A DNA stretch of 64,000 nt from assembly GCF_022538185.1 (NCBI RefSeq), contig NZ_JAKYXC010000017.1, forward strand, positions 51,698 through 115,697. Reading direction: 5' to 3'. The position numbers were made by a program, and so were the translations under genes. Shown here piece by piece: positions 18,966-27,814 of this stretch. Under the pieces are notes generated by a model. It did not search any database. It was not told the origin of the DNA and saw only the letters and a program-made list of their open reading frames with translations. The stretch is from Microbacterium sp. CFH 31415 (GTDB lineage: Bacteria > Actinomycetota > Actinomycetes > Actinomycetales > Microbacteriaceae). The stretch's first letter is position 1. Each line of letters starts with the position of its first letter.

Positions 18966-19169
18966 CCATCGGTCGCTCAGCGGCTGAGCAGCTCGCGCTG
19001 TCGCGACCGCTCCTCCTTCGCCCCGGCTTCGGCGACGGCGGCCTCCTCCAGGTGACGACGTACCCCGAGTGCTTCGGCGCCAGGCCGTCGCCCGCCGTGC
19101 GGCCGCGGAGCCGCCGCGACCGCGTGGGCCGCCTATCAGGCGCTCATCGGCGCCGCGGTCGCCCGTCTG
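18966..19169. other. gap with possible gene remnants
   Basis: About 200 bp without a complete gene. On the minus strand an open stretch ending in TGA at 18976 reads HLEEAAVAEAGAKEERSRQ, charged and helix-like, but has no start codon. On the plus strand, codon usage already looks coding from about 19110 (AAYQALIGAAVARLVPGG) in the frame of the nuclease gene. This may be the debris of older genes, or the nuclease may have a start I cannot see. Confidence 0.35.
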
Positions 19170-20156
19170 GTGCCGGGCGGACCGGCCGTCGCCGTCGTCG
19201 TGTCGATCGTGGTCGCCGTCGCCGCCGGCCTGCTGCTGGACGCCGTGCTCGCGCGGTCGTGGCGGCGGCGCGGATCCGGGCGAGTGACTCTCGCCGACGT
19301 CGGCGGCGACCGACAGGATGGTGCCGTGGCAGACGCGACCTGGACCGGATACGACGACCGCTTCCTCGGCACCCCCGTGCCGCTTCCCCGGTCGCAGGGC
19401 GACAACGCCGTGCGCGAGCTGGCCTACCCGCGTTTCACGGTGCTGCTCGATCCCGGGCGGCGCCTCGCGATGATGACGGGTGTGAACATCGACGGCTCGG
19501 CGCTCCGCGACCTGCCCCGCACGGGTGAGTGGCGGCTTGACCCGCGCGTGCCCGCGTCGGAGCAGGCGGGCCCCGCGGTCTACGCCGGCAACGACCTCGA
19601 CCGCGGCCATCTCGTGCGTCGGCGCGACCCGGGATGGGGCACGGCCGCCGAAGCGCGGGCGGCGACCGAGGCGACGTTCGCGTATCCCAATGCCGCCCCT
19701 CAGGCGGGTGCGTTCAACCAGTCCAAGGAGCTGTGGCTGGGGCTCGAAGACCACGTGCTGGCATACGCCGACACCACCGATCGGCGGGTCAGCGTGTTCA
19801 CTGCGCCGGTGCTGGCGCATGACGATCCCGAGTACCGCGGGGTGCAGATCCCCCGGCGGTTCTTCAAGGTCGCGGCCTGGGCGTCGTTCCGCGGCGCCGA
19901 CGCCGGCCTGCCCCGCCTCGAGGCGGCGGGATTCGTACTCGACCAGTCCGACCTGATCGACACGTCGCAAGGAGTCCTCGCCGTGCCGGGACTCGGCGGC
20001 TTCCGCACCTTCCAGGTTCCGATAGCCGACATCGAGGTCCTGACCGGCGTCGCCTTCGGACCGCTCGTCGACGCGGACGTGCTCCAGCCGGTCGCGGTGC
20101 GCGGAGAGAGCGCGTGGCGCCCCCTCCGCGCAGCCGACGACGTCGTGCTGGGCTGA
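19170..20156 (+). CDS. DNA/RNA non-specific endonuclease (NUC1 family)
   Basis: Metal-dependent sugar-non-specific nuclease. The catalytic motif NDLDRGHLVRRRDP lies near residue 145 (counting from 19170), with the base histidine in DRGH, and is followed by the metal-ligand region PNAAPQAGAFNQSKELW. The start is uncertain. From 19170 the protein has 328 residues and a membrane helix (AVAVVVSIVVAVAAGLLLD). From the GTG at 19326 it would be a cytosolic 276-residue protein beginning MADATWTGYDDRFLGT. That GTG lies 6 nt after CAGGAT, a weak -10-like element. GC-rich third positions in the helix region argue for the longer form. Confidence 0.8.
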   Translation: MPGGPAVAVVVSIVVAVAAGLLLDAVLARSWRRRGSGRVTLADVGGDRQDGAVADATWTGYDDRFLGTPVPLPRSQGDNAVRELAYPRFTVLLDPGRRLAMMTGVNIDGSALRDLPRTGEWRLDPRVPASEQAGPAVYAGNDLDRGHLVRRRDPGWGTAAEARAATEATFAYPNAAPQAGAFNQSKELWLGLEDHVLAYADTTDRRVSVFTAPVLAHDDPEYRGVQIPRRFFKVAAWASFRGADAGLPRLEAAGFVLDQSDLIDTSQGVLAVPGLGGFRTFQVPIADIEVLTGVAFGPLVDADVLQPVAVRGESAWRPLRAADDVVLG

Positions 20157-20159
20157 GGA

Positions 20160-20834
20160 CTACTCCCCGGCCAGGCCGCCGAGGAGGTGCCCGAAGGATC
20201 GACCCTCGCCGAGGTAGTTCGCCGGGTCGAACGGGTCCGCGTTCCCGGCAGGCTCGCGGCGCGCGATGGCGTCTGCCAGCTCTCGCGCGCCGCGGTCCAC
20301 GCGCTCGCCCAGCGGGGCGACCTGATCGCCTGCGGCGCCCCAGTCGCCCGACGCGGCGAACACACCCGTCGAGACCGGCTCGGCGTGGAGGTACGTGAAC
20401 AGCGGCCGGATGGCGTAGTCGATCGCGAGTGAGTGCCGGGCGGTGCCGGCGTTCGCGCCGATGAGCACCGGCTTGCCGGTGAGCGCGTCCGGGTCGAGCA
20501 CGTCGATGAACGACTTGAACAGGCCGGAGTAGCTCGTCGAGAAGATCGGCGTCACGGCGATGACCGCATCGGCCGAGACGACGGCGTTCACCATCGACTC
20601 GAGCGCGGGCGGCGCGAAGCCGGTGAGCAGGTTGTTGGTGATGTCGTGCGCGTAGTCGCGCAGCTCGAACACGTCCACCTCGGCCGCGATGTCTCGCGCG
20701 GCGAGCTCCTTCACGGTCGCGGACGACAGGCGGTCGGCCAGCAGCCGGGTCGAGGACGGGTTGGACAGGCCGGCCGAGACGACGGCGATGCGGCGGGCCG
20801 CGCGCGGCGCGCCCGCTCCAGCACCGGAGGTCAT
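20160..20834 (-). CDS. NADPH-dependent FMN reductase, CE1759 family
   Basis: Flavodoxin-fold reductase of 224 residues. VVSAGLSNPSSTRLLADRL near residue 18 is the flavin-phosphate loop region, and ITNNLLTG and VTPIFSTSYSGLFKSFID match the LLM-partnered FMN reductases of the CE1759 type. It should supply reduced FMN to the luciferase-like monooxygenase encoded just upstream. The two genes are separated by 1 bp, which implies one mRNA and coupled translation. It converges with the nuclease gene. Confidence 0.88.
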   Translation of the reverse strand: MTSGAGAGAPRAARRIAVVSAGLSNPSSTRLLADRLSSATVKELAARDIAAEVDVFELRDYAHDITNNLLTGFAPPALESMVNAVVSADAVIAVTPIFSTSYSGLFKSFIDVLDPDALTGKPVLIGANAGTARHSLAIDYAIRPLFTYLHAEPVSTGVFAASGDWGAAGDQVAPLGERVDRGARELADAIARREPAGNADPFDPANYLGEGRSFGHLLGGLAGE

Positions 20835-20835
20835 G

Positions 20836-22062
20836 TCACGCCTCCTTCCGGCCGAGGCCGAACGCGGCGCCCGCGGGCGCCGGGGTGTCCTGGTACGGGC
20901 TGTCGCCGACCAGGTTGTCGCCGCGGTTCGCACCGGGCACCGCCTGGCGCGGCGCCGCGCCGCCGTACGCGGCCGTGACCAGACCGGCGTGGGTCGGGGC
21001 ATCCGGAACCTCCGCCGGACGGTTCTGCGCGAGCTCCTTGCGGAGCACCGGCACGACGTCCCCGCCGAGGATGTCGAGCTGCTCGAGCACCGTCTTCAGC
21101 GGAAGGCCGGCGTGGTCGATGAGGAACAGCTGGCGCTGGTAGTCGCCGTAGTAGTCGCGCATGGCCGCGTAGCGGTCGATGACCTGCTGCGGCGAGCCGA
21201 CGGTGAGCGGGGTCATCTCGCTGAAGTCCTCGAGCGACGGCCCGTGGCCGTACACCGGCGCGTTGTCGAAGTACGGGCGGAACTGCGACACGGCGTCCTG
21301 CGACTTCGCCGCCATGAACACCTGGCCGCCGAGACCGACGATCGCCTGCTCGGGCGTGCCGTGCCCGTAGTGGGCGTAGCGCTGGCGGTACAGCGCGATG
21401 AGGCGCTGGTAGTGCTCCTTGGGCCAGAAGATGTTGTTCGCGAAGAAGCCGTCGCCGTAGTAGGCGGCCTGCTCGGCGATCTCAGGGGTGCGGATCGAGC
21501 CGTGCCACACGAACGGCGCGACGCCATCGAGTGGACGCGGCGTCGAGGTGAAGCCCTGCAGCGGCGTGCGGAACTGGCCCTCCCAGTCCACGACGTCCTC
21601 GCGCCACAAGCGGTGGAGCAGGTTGTAGTTCTCGATCGCGAGCGGCAGCCCCTGGCGGATGTCCTTGCCGAACCACGGGTAGACGGGGCCCGTGTTGCCG
21701 CGGCCGAGCATGAGGTCGACGCGTCCGCCCGACACGTGCTGGAGCATCGCGAAGTCCTCGGCGATCTTCACCGGGTCGTTCGTCGTGATCAGCGTCGTGG
21801 CGGTCGAGAGCACGAGGCGCTCGGTCTGCGCGGCGATGTACGCGAGGGTCGTGGTCGGCGACGACGACCAGAACGGCGGGTTGTGGTGCTCGCCCAGCGC
21901 GAAGACGTCGAGGCCGACCTCCTCCGCGTGCTTGGCCACGGTGATGGTGTTGCGGATCTTCTCCGCCTCGCTGGGGGTGGTCCCGTTCGTCGGGTCCTCG
22001 GTGATGTCGCTCACCGTGAAGATGCCGAACTGCATCCCCGGCCACGTGGTGCTCTCGCTCAC
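20836..22062 (-). CDS. LLM-class flavin-dependent oxidoreductase, CE1758 family
   Basis: Luciferase-like (beta/alpha)8 monooxygenase of 408 residues using reduced FMN; substrate unknown. It shows MQFGIFTVSDITEDP, VFALGEHHNPPFWSSSP, TATTLITTNDPVKIAEDFA and GGRVDLMLGRGNTGPVYPWF, the CE1758-type hallmarks. The start is a GTG with GGAGAG a few bases upstream. The partner reductase gene follows 1 bp after the stop. Such pairs often act on sulfonates or other organosulfur compounds, but nothing here shows the substrate. Confidence 0.9.
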   Translation of the reverse strand: MSESTTWPGMQFGIFTVSDITEDPTNGTTPSEAEKIRNTITVAKHAEEVGLDVFALGEHHNPPFWSSSPTTTLAYIAAQTERLVLSTATTLITTNDPVKIAEDFAMLQHVSGGRVDLMLGRGNTGPVYPWFGKDIRQGLPLAIENYNLLHRLWREDVVDWEGQFRTPLQGFTSTPRPLDGVAPFVWHGSIRTPEIAEQAAYYGDGFFANNIFWPKEHYQRLIALYRQRYAHYGHGTPEQAIVGLGGQVFMAAKSQDAVSQFRPYFDNAPVYGHGPSLEDFSEMTPLTVGSPQQVIDRYAAMRDYYGDYQRQLFLIDHAGLPLKTVLEQLDILGGDVVPVLRKELAQNRPAEVPDAPTHAGLVTAAYGGAAPRQAVPGANRGDNLVGDSPYQDTPAPAGAAFGLGRKEA

Positions 22063-22191
22063 GATCTCTCCGCTTCTGCGCCCTGCCGGGATCTCCGGCG
22101 CCGGACGTTTCTATGCAAATGAATGTATCTCGTGCAACGTGTGCGCCTCCAGGTTATTCCCGGCGATGCCGCGGCCTCGGCCGATCACAGG
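22063..22191 (-). promoter_or_regulatory. promoter region of the flavin pair
   Basis: A 129-bp gap with an unusually AT-rich patch at 22112-22136 (TATGCAAATGAATGTATCTC). The ends of the patch carry TGCA at both sides (TGCAaatg...TGCA), a loose dyad that could bind a regulator. No confident match to a known consensus. Confidence 0.35.
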
Positions 22192-23073
22192 TCAGGAACT
22201 CGTGAACAGCGCGAGCATGTCCCGCACGAGCTGATGCGGCGCGGTCTCGCACGGCGCATGGCCGGTCGGGTACACCGCCATCCGCGCTCCGATGCGCTCT
22301 GCGTAGGCGGCGTGCTGCTCGGTGGGCCAGAGATCCTGCTCGCCCACCGCGATCAGCTTCGGGATGCCGACGCCTGCCACGTCGTCGGCGATGTCGGGCA
22401 TCGTCATCATGAGCGCGACGACGTCGTCGATCACCGGCCGGCCGGTCACGGTCATCCGCTCCCGCACGAACTGGATGCGCAGCGGCGGCGTGCGGTTGAG
22501 GTTGTAGCGGATGCCCCACAGGATGAGGCCGGCGGCGCGGTGGGGCGGCATGTCGGAGATGGGTCCGATGTGCTTCACGCCGCGGAACACCTGCCCCGTC
22601 GCCGGTGGCGCCGCCATGAGCGTGAGGCTGGCGAACAGCTCGGGGCGCTCGGTGAGCGCGAGCTCGGCGAGCAGGCCCGCGAAGCTGTAGCCGAGCACGT
22701 GCACCGGGGCGGGTCCGTCCTCGAGCACGGCGATGAGGTCGTCGAGGAAGAGCCGATAGTCGTAGTGGTCGCGCGGCGGATCGAGGTTCTGGGGACCCGC
22801 GCCGGCCGATTGATAGTGTCCGGCGAGATCGTACGACTCGACTCGGTACCCGGCGGCCGCGAAGAGCGGGAACAGCCGGACGAAGTCCTCCTTCGACCCC
22901 GCGACGCCCGAGACGAGCAGCACGCGAGGCGCATCGGCGGGGCCGAGGCGCACACGGGCGAGCCCGCCGCTGGGCGCGGCGAAGGTGTCGCGCTCGGTGC
23001 CGTCGGGGAACACCCGCCAGTCGATGTCGGGGATGGCGCGGTCCTGGTCGCGCGCCTCGTCGATGGTGGTCAT
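22192..23073 (-). CDS. alpha/beta hydrolase
   Basis: Cytosolic alpha/beta-hydrolase of 293 residues; ester, lactone or similar substrate unknown. The nucleophile elbow is GYSFAG near residue 130 and the catalytic histidine lies in PTGHAPCETAP near residue 277. The oxyanion region is SGVAGSKEDF. The ATG at 23073 is 8 nt after TAGTCT. The frame is open upstream, but that part crosses the divergent acyltransferase promoter. Confidence 0.85.
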   Translation of the reverse strand: MTTIDEARDQDRAIPDIDWRVFPDGTERDTFAAPSGGLARVRLGPADAPRVLLVSGVAGSKEDFVRLFPLFAAAGYRVESYDLAGHYQSAGAGPQNLDPPRDHYDYRLFLDDLIAVLEDGPAPVHVLGYSFAGLLAELALTERPELFASLTLMAAPPATGQVFRGVKHIGPISDMPPHRAAGLILWGIRYNLNRTPPLRIQFVRERMTVTGRPVIDDVVALMMTMPDIADDVAGVGIPKLIAVGEQDLWPTEQHAAYAERIGARMAVYPTGHAPCETAPHQLVRDMLALFTSS

Positions 23074-23176
23074 CGCGGGGCAGACTACCGCTCCGGAAGG
23101 CCCGCGAGCTCGTCCTGACGCGGCGCGTAGTCGATGTGCCCGCCATCGGCCTCGAAGGATAGGGTGGCAACGCGCC

Positions 23177-24376
23177 ATGACCGACCCAGCGAACGCCTCC
23201 GACGCGGCCTCCACCGCTCCCCCGCTGACCGGGAGCACCGCCGTCGCGCGCGCCAAGCGCCGGACGCCGTTCTGGGACAACGCCCGCTTCGCCTGCATCG
23301 TGCTGGTCGTGCTCGGTCACGCCGTGCAACGGCTGACCTACGACTCCGACGTCGCGCTCGGCCTGTACCTGCTGATCTACGCGTTCCACATGCCGGCGTT
23401 CGCGATCATCTCGGGCTACTTCTCGAAGTCGGACCCGCCCAACCGCCGCCAGATGGCGCGTGTCGTCACCGACATCCTGCTGCCCTACTTCATCTTCGAG
23501 GGCCTGTGGACGCTCACGAAGTGGATCGTCGAGGGCAGCGCGAACCCGAACCTCACCCAGCCGTCGTGGACGCTGTGGTTCCTGCTGGCCCTCGGCATCT
23601 TCCGCCTCGTGCTGCCGTACCTCGCGCTGCTGCGCTGGCCGCTGCTGTGGACCGTGGCGATCTCGATCGGCGCCGGGTACCTGCCGAACATCGACTCGAC
23701 GTTCTCGCTCTCGCGCACGCTCGGCCTGCTCCCGTTCTTCACCCTCGGCTGGTGGCTGCGCGAGCGCGACGTCGTGGAGCGCTTCGGGCTGCTCGCGCGA
23801 CGCCGATGGAGCGTCACGATCGCAGCGGTGGCGGTGTTCGCGGTGGCGGGATGGTCGGCCTGGTTCTTCGTCGACGGCTGGCGGGCCATGAACCTGCGCG
23901 AGTGGCTCTTCTACGACGACAACTACGCGGCGCTCGGCGGCACCGAGTGGTGGGCCGGCGGCGTGCGACTCGCGCTCATGGCGGCCGCGATCGTGCTCAG
24001 CGCCGCGTTCTTCGCGCTGCTCCCGCGCGGGACCCACTGGTGGACGCACTTCGGCCAGTACACGATGTACGTCTATCTGCTGCACTCGTTCGTGCTCTAC
24101 CCGTTCCGCGAGTCGGGCGTGCTGCGAGACCTCGAGCCGACGTGGCTGTGGCTGCCGATCGTCGTCGTCGCCTCGGTGCTCATCGCGCTCGGCCTGGCGA
24201 CCCGGCCGGTGCGGCGCGTGTTCCGACCGCTGGTCGAGCCGCGCCCCACGTGGCTGTTCGCCGATCGCGCCCTCGCCGGACTCGAGGGGCGCCGCAGCGA
24301 CCCGACCGGATCTCGCCGCCCGCGGGAGGATCCGAAGCCCGTGCGCCCGCGTCCCGATCCCCGCCAGAACGGGTGA
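23177..24376 (+). CDS. membrane acyltransferase (fucose O-acetylase-like)
   Basis: Acyltransferase-3-type membrane enzyme of 399 residues with about ten helices. The N-terminal signature is FWDNARFACIVLVVLGHAVQ with the family histidine, then YAFHMPAFAIISGYFSK, typical of the fucose 4-O-acetylase subgroup that acetylates sugars of surface polymers. A basic, Pro-rich cytosolic tail of about 60 residues follows the last helix. The ATG lies 11 nt after TAGGGT. It is divergent from the hydrolase gene. Confidence 0.87.
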   Translation: MTDPANASDAASTAPPLTGSTAVARAKRRTPFWDNARFACIVLVVLGHAVQRLTYDSDVALGLYLLIYAFHMPAFAIISGYFSKSDPPNRRQMARVVTDILLPYFIFEGLWTLTKWIVEGSANPNLTQPSWTLWFLLALGIFRLVLPYLALLRWPLLWTVAISIGAGYLPNIDSTFSLSRTLGLLPFFTLGWWLRERDVVERFGLLARRRWSVTIAAVAVFAVAGWSAWFFVDGWRAMNLREWLFYDDNYAALGGTEWWAGGVRLALMAAAIVLSAAFFALLPRGTHWWTHFGQYTMYVYLLHSFVLYPFRESGVLRDLEPTWLWLPIVVVASVLIALGLATRPVRRVFRPLVEPRPTWLFADRALAGLEGRRSDPTGSRRPREDPKPVRPRPDPRQNG

Positions 24377-24440
24377 CACCCATCCGCGTGCGGCGGCCAC
24401 CGATACGGGCGACGTCCGTCCTGCCGGGTACGGTCGCGGG

Positions 24441-26564
24441 GTGAGCGACGACACGACGGACCATCTGCACGCCGAGGCGCTGGCGGCCCTGCGCCGGCTC
24501 GTCGCCCGCGACGACGCGACCTTCCACGACGGCCAGTTCGAGGCGATCGAGGCGCTCGTGCGCGGCCGCTCGCGGGCGCTCGTCGTGCAGCGCACCGGGT
24601 GGGGCAAGTCCGCGGTGTACTTCGTCGCGACGCTGCTGCTGCGCCGCCGAGGCGCCGGGCCCACGATCCTCGTCTCGCCGCTGCTCGCCCTCATGCGGGA
24701 CCAGGTCGCCGCGGCCGAGCGCGCGGGAGTGCGCGCCGCGAGCATCAACTCCGCGAACCCGATGGAGTGGGATGACGTGCTGTCGCGGCTGCGCGCCGAC
24801 GAGCTCGACGTGCTGCTCGTCAGCCCCGAGCGCCTCAACAACCCGCGCTTCCGAGACGAGCAGCTGCCGGCCCTGCTGGCGCGCATCGGACTGCTCGTCG
24901 TCGACGAGGCGCACTGCATCTCGGACTGGGGCCACGACTTCCGTCCCGACTACCGTCGGCTCCGCGACCTCATCGCCGGCATGCCCGCCGACGTGCCGGT
25001 GCTCGCCACAACAGCCACGGCCAACGAGCGGGTCGTGCACGACGTGGAGGAGCAGCTCGGCGCCGGGGGCGTGGGCGTGCTCACGATCCGCGGTCCGCTG
25101 GCACGCGCGTCGCTCCGGCTGGGTGTGCTGACACTTCCGGATGCCGCGGCCCGCCTCGCCTGGCTGCTCAGCCACCTCGGCGACCTGCCAGGCAGCGGCA
25201 TCATCTACACGCTCACGGTGTCGGCCGCGGAAGACACCGCCCGGTTGCTGCGCGAGGCCGGCCACGAGGTGCGTGCGTACACCGGCCAGACGGATCCCGC
25301 GGAACGCGAGGAGTCGGAGCGCCTGCTGAAGGAGAACCGGCTCAAGGCGCTGGTCGCCACGAGCGCCCTCGGCATGGGCTTCGACAAGCCCGACCTCGGC
25401 TTCGTCATCCACGTGGGCGCGCCGTCGACGCCCGTCGCTTACTACCAGCAGGTCGGCCGCGCCGGCCGCGCCACCGAGCGAGCCGACGTGCTGCTCCTCC
25501 CCGGGCCCGAGGATGCCGCGATCTGGCAGTACTTCGCGACGGCCTCCATGCCCGACCAGGTGAAGGCGTCCGCCGTGCTCGACGAGCTCGCCCATGAGGG
25601 TGGTCCGCTCTCGACGGTCGCGCTCGAGGCGCGCGTCGACATCCGCCGCAGCCGGCTCGAGCTGCTCCTCAAGGTGCTCGATGTGGACGGCGCGGTCGAC
25701 CGCGTGCAGGGTGGCTGGGTGTCGTCCGGTGCACCGTGGACCTACGACGCCGAGCGGTACGAACGGATCGCCGACGCGCGCACGCGGGAGCAGCAGTCGA
25801 TGATCGAGTACGAGGCGACCTCGGAGTGCCGCATGGAGTTCCTCCAGCGCGCCCTCGACGACTCCGCCGCCGCACCGTGCGGGCGGTGCGACAACTGCAC
25901 GTCGCCCTGGTACCCGACCGATGTGGACCCGGCCGCCACAGTCACCGCCGGCGCCGCCATGGGTCGCGTGGGCGTACTGGTCGAGCCGCGCGCGCAGTGG
26001 CCGAGCGGCATGCCCAGACTCGGGCTCGAGCTGCGCGGCAACATCGCGCGCGACGAGCGTCTCGAGCCGGGCCGGGCACTCGCGCGCTTGACCGACCTCG
26101 GCTGGGGTGGGCCGTTGCGCGCGCTCTTCACCCCCGGAGCGCCCGACACCGAGGTCTCTCGGGCGATGGCGGACGCCTGCGTGCGCGTGCTGGCGGAGTG
26201 GGACTGGGAGACCCGGCCGGCAGCGGTGGTGGCTATGCCGTCGCGCACGCGCCCCCGTCTGGTGAGCTCGCTCGCCCGCATGATCGCCGAGGTGGGCAGG
26301 CTGCCGCTGCTCGGCTCGCTGGAGCTCACCGGGTCGGGTCCCGGCGGGAATGGCGGCAACAGCGCCTACCGCCTCGCCGGAGTGGCGGAGAGCTTCGTCG
26401 TCGGTCCCGCGCTGAGGTCGGCGATCGCCGGCCTGGAGGGCGCGCCGATCCTGCTCGTCGATGATCTCGTCGACAGCCGCTGGTCGCTCACCGCCGCCGG
26501 TCGCCTGCTCCGTCGGGCCGGTGCCGGGCCGGTGCTGCCGTTCGTGCTCGCCGCGCGCGCCTGA
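24441..26564 (+). CDS. RecQ-like DNA helicase with a phosphoribosyltransferase-like C-terminus
   Basis: ATP-dependent helicase of 707 residues. Walker A reads RTGWGKSAVY near residue 53, the DEAH box VVDEAHCISDWGHDFRPD near 153, and motif VI QQVGRAGR near 337. A zinc-binding set, ECRMEFLQ...CGRCDNC, lies near residues 463-486. Instead of HRDC domains the last 200 residues lead into a ComF/PRTase-like unit with the PRPP-loop-like sequence ILLVDDLVDSRWSLTAAG near 670. This domain pairing occurs in actinobacterial RecQ relatives. The GTG start is 6 nt after TACGGT. DNA repair is the likely role. The function of the tail is unknown. Confidence 0.9.
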   Translation: MSDDTTDHLHAEALAALRRLVARDDATFHDGQFEAIEALVRGRSRALVVQRTGWGKSAVYFVATLLLRRRGAGPTILVSPLLALMRDQVAAAERAGVRAASINSANPMEWDDVLSRLRADELDVLLVSPERLNNPRFRDEQLPALLARIGLLVVDEAHCISDWGHDFRPDYRRLRDLIAGMPADVPVLATTATANERVVHDVEEQLGAGGVGVLTIRGPLARASLRLGVLTLPDAAARLAWLLSHLGDLPGSGIIYTLTVSAAEDTARLLREAGHEVRAYTGQTDPAEREESERLLKENRLKALVATSALGMGFDKPDLGFVIHVGAPSTPVAYYQQVGRAGRATERADVLLLPGPEDAAIWQYFATASMPDQVKASAVLDELAHEGGPLSTVALEARVDIRRSRLELLLKVLDVDGAVDRVQGGWVSSGAPWTYDAERYERIADARTREQQSMIEYEATSECRMEFLQRALDDSAAAPCGRCDNCTSPWYPTDVDPAATVTAGAAMGRVGVLVEPRAQWPSGMPRLGLELRGNIARDERLEPGRALARLTDLGWGGPLRALFTPGAPDTEVSRAMADACVRVLAEWDWETRPAAVVAMPSRTRPRLVSSLARMIAEVGRLPLLGSLELTGSGPGGNGGNSAYRLAGVAESFVVGPALRSAIAGLEGAPILLVDDLVDSRWSLTAAGRLLRRAGAGPVLPFVLAARA

Positions 26565-26567
26565 CGC

Positions 26568-26648
26568 TCAGCCGCCGGGGTGCGCGGGCACGAGCATCGG
26601 CGTGCCTCGTCGGCGCGATGCCGGGTCGTCGATCGGGCGCATGGTCAT
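26568..26648 (-). CDS. possible 26-residue small ORF
   Basis: An ATG-to-TGA frame on the minus strand (MTMRPIDDPASRRRG...) with almost all third positions G or C, in the gap between recQ and the oxygenase. It has no clear -10 element or ribosome site, and I recognise no family. Recorded as a candidate only. Confidence 0.2.
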   Translation of the reverse strand: MTMRPIDDPASRRRGTPMLVPAHPGG

Positions 26649-26697
26649 CGACTGCAACAAAGAAGCGGATGCCGCGGCATCCGCCTACTCTCGGCAC

Positions 26698-27732
26698 ATG
26701 AGCGACCTGAACCTGCCGATCCTCGATCTGTCCCAGCTCGACGAGGGCCCAGAGGCAGCCGCCCGATTCCGCGACGAGCTGCGGGCGGCGACGCACGACG
26801 TCGGGTTCTTCTACCTCACGGGCACGGGAATCACGCCACAGCTGGAGGGGCGCCTGCACCAGGCGGCGCGCGCCTTCTTCGCACTCCCCGAAGCCGACAA
26901 GCTCGCCATCGAGAACGTGAAGAGCCCGCACTTCCGCGGGTACACGCGCATCGGCGGCGAGCGCACGCAGGGCGAGGTCGACTGGCGCGAGCAGATCGAC
27001 ATCGGCCCCGAGCGCGAGGCGGTCGCCGACCCGGGCGCGGCCGACTTCTTCCGTCTCGTCGGGCCGAACCTCTGGCCCGAGGCCCAGCCCGAGCTGCGCG
27101 AGGTCGTGTCGGAATGGCACGACCATCTGTCCGGTGTCGCCCGCAAGCTCCTTCGGGCCTGGGCGCTGTCGCTCGGCGCGCCCGAGAGCTACTTCGACGA
27201 GCACTTCGGCGAGCCCTCGACGCTGATCAAGATCGTGCGCTACCCCGGCAAGGAGGACCCGACGCCCCAACAAGGTGTCGGCGCTCATAAGGACTCCGGC
27301 GTGCTGACGCTGCTGTGGGTCGAACCGGGCAAGGGCGGCCTGCAGGTGCAGCGCGATGGCGAATGGGTCGACGCTCCGCCGGTGCCGGGTGCGTTCGTCG
27401 TGAACATCGGCGAGCTGCTGGAGTACGCGACCCAGGGCTACCTCGTCGCGACGAACCACCGGGTGATCTCGCCGGCCCACCCCGACGACCGCATCTCGGT
27501 TCCGTTCTTCTTCAACCCGGCCCTCGACAAGCGCCTGCCGCTGATCGACCTGCCGCCTGCGCTCGCGGCGGAGGCGCGCGGGGTCACCCAGGACCCGGCG
27601 AACCCCATCCACGCGCTCTACGGCGAGAACGCGCTCAAGTCGCGTCTGCGGGCGCACCCCGACGTGGCGGAGATACACCACGCCGACCTGCTCGCCGCCC
27701 GCGCCGCGGCGTCCGGTGCAGCCCCGGCGTGA
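26698..27732 (+). CDS. 2-oxoglutarate/Fe(II)-dependent oxygenase, isopenicillin N synthase family
   Basis: Non-haem iron oxygenase of 344 residues; substrate unknown. The N-terminal DIOX_N region (PILDLSQLDEG...GFFYLTGTGI) precedes the jelly-roll core. Iron ligands are H and D of GAHKDSGVLTLLW near residue 196 and the distal H of ATNHRVISP near 253. The 2-oxoglutarate pair is the Arg/Ser of DDRISVPFFF. The ATG is 6 nt after TACTCT. A perfect GCGGATGCC/GGCATCCGC hairpin (26665-26683) ends just upstream of the -10. Confidence 0.9.
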   Translation: MSDLNLPILDLSQLDEGPEAAARFRDELRAATHDVGFFYLTGTGITPQLEGRLHQAARAFFALPEADKLAIENVKSPHFRGYTRIGGERTQGEVDWREQIDIGPEREAVADPGAADFFRLVGPNLWPEAQPELREVVSEWHDHLSGVARKLLRAWALSLGAPESYFDEHFGEPSTLIKIVRYPGKEDPTPQQGVGAHKDSGVLTLLWVEPGKGGLQVQRDGEWVDAPPVPGAFVVNIGELLEYATQGYLVATNHRVISPAHPDDRISVPFFFNPALDKRLPLIDLPPALAAEARGVTQDPANPIHALYGENALKSRLRAHPDVAEIHHADLLAARAAASGAAPA

Positions 27733-27741
27733 CAGCATCCG

Positions 27742-27790
27742 CTCGCCTGTCACGATCTGCCGCCTGTTCGGGCACATCGTGACAGGTGAG
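27742..27790. repeat. REP-like palindrome, copy 1
   Basis: A 49-bp imperfect palindrome just after the oxygenase stop. The arms contain CCTGTCACGAT (27746-27756) and ATCGTGACAGG (27776-27786), extended outward to CTCGCC/GGTGAG with one mismatch. The centre has an inner TGCC/GGCA pairing. A second copy lies 73 bp farther on, centre to centre. Confidence 0.85.
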
Positions 27791-27814
27791 CCGTGAGCGA
27801 CGTCGGAAGGTTCG

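Noticed and set aside
22154..24919. 921-codon minus-strand frame across hydrolase, acyltransferase and recQ
   Set aside because: It crosses two well-supported genes on the other strand and one in another frame. Its product is Arg-rich low complexity.
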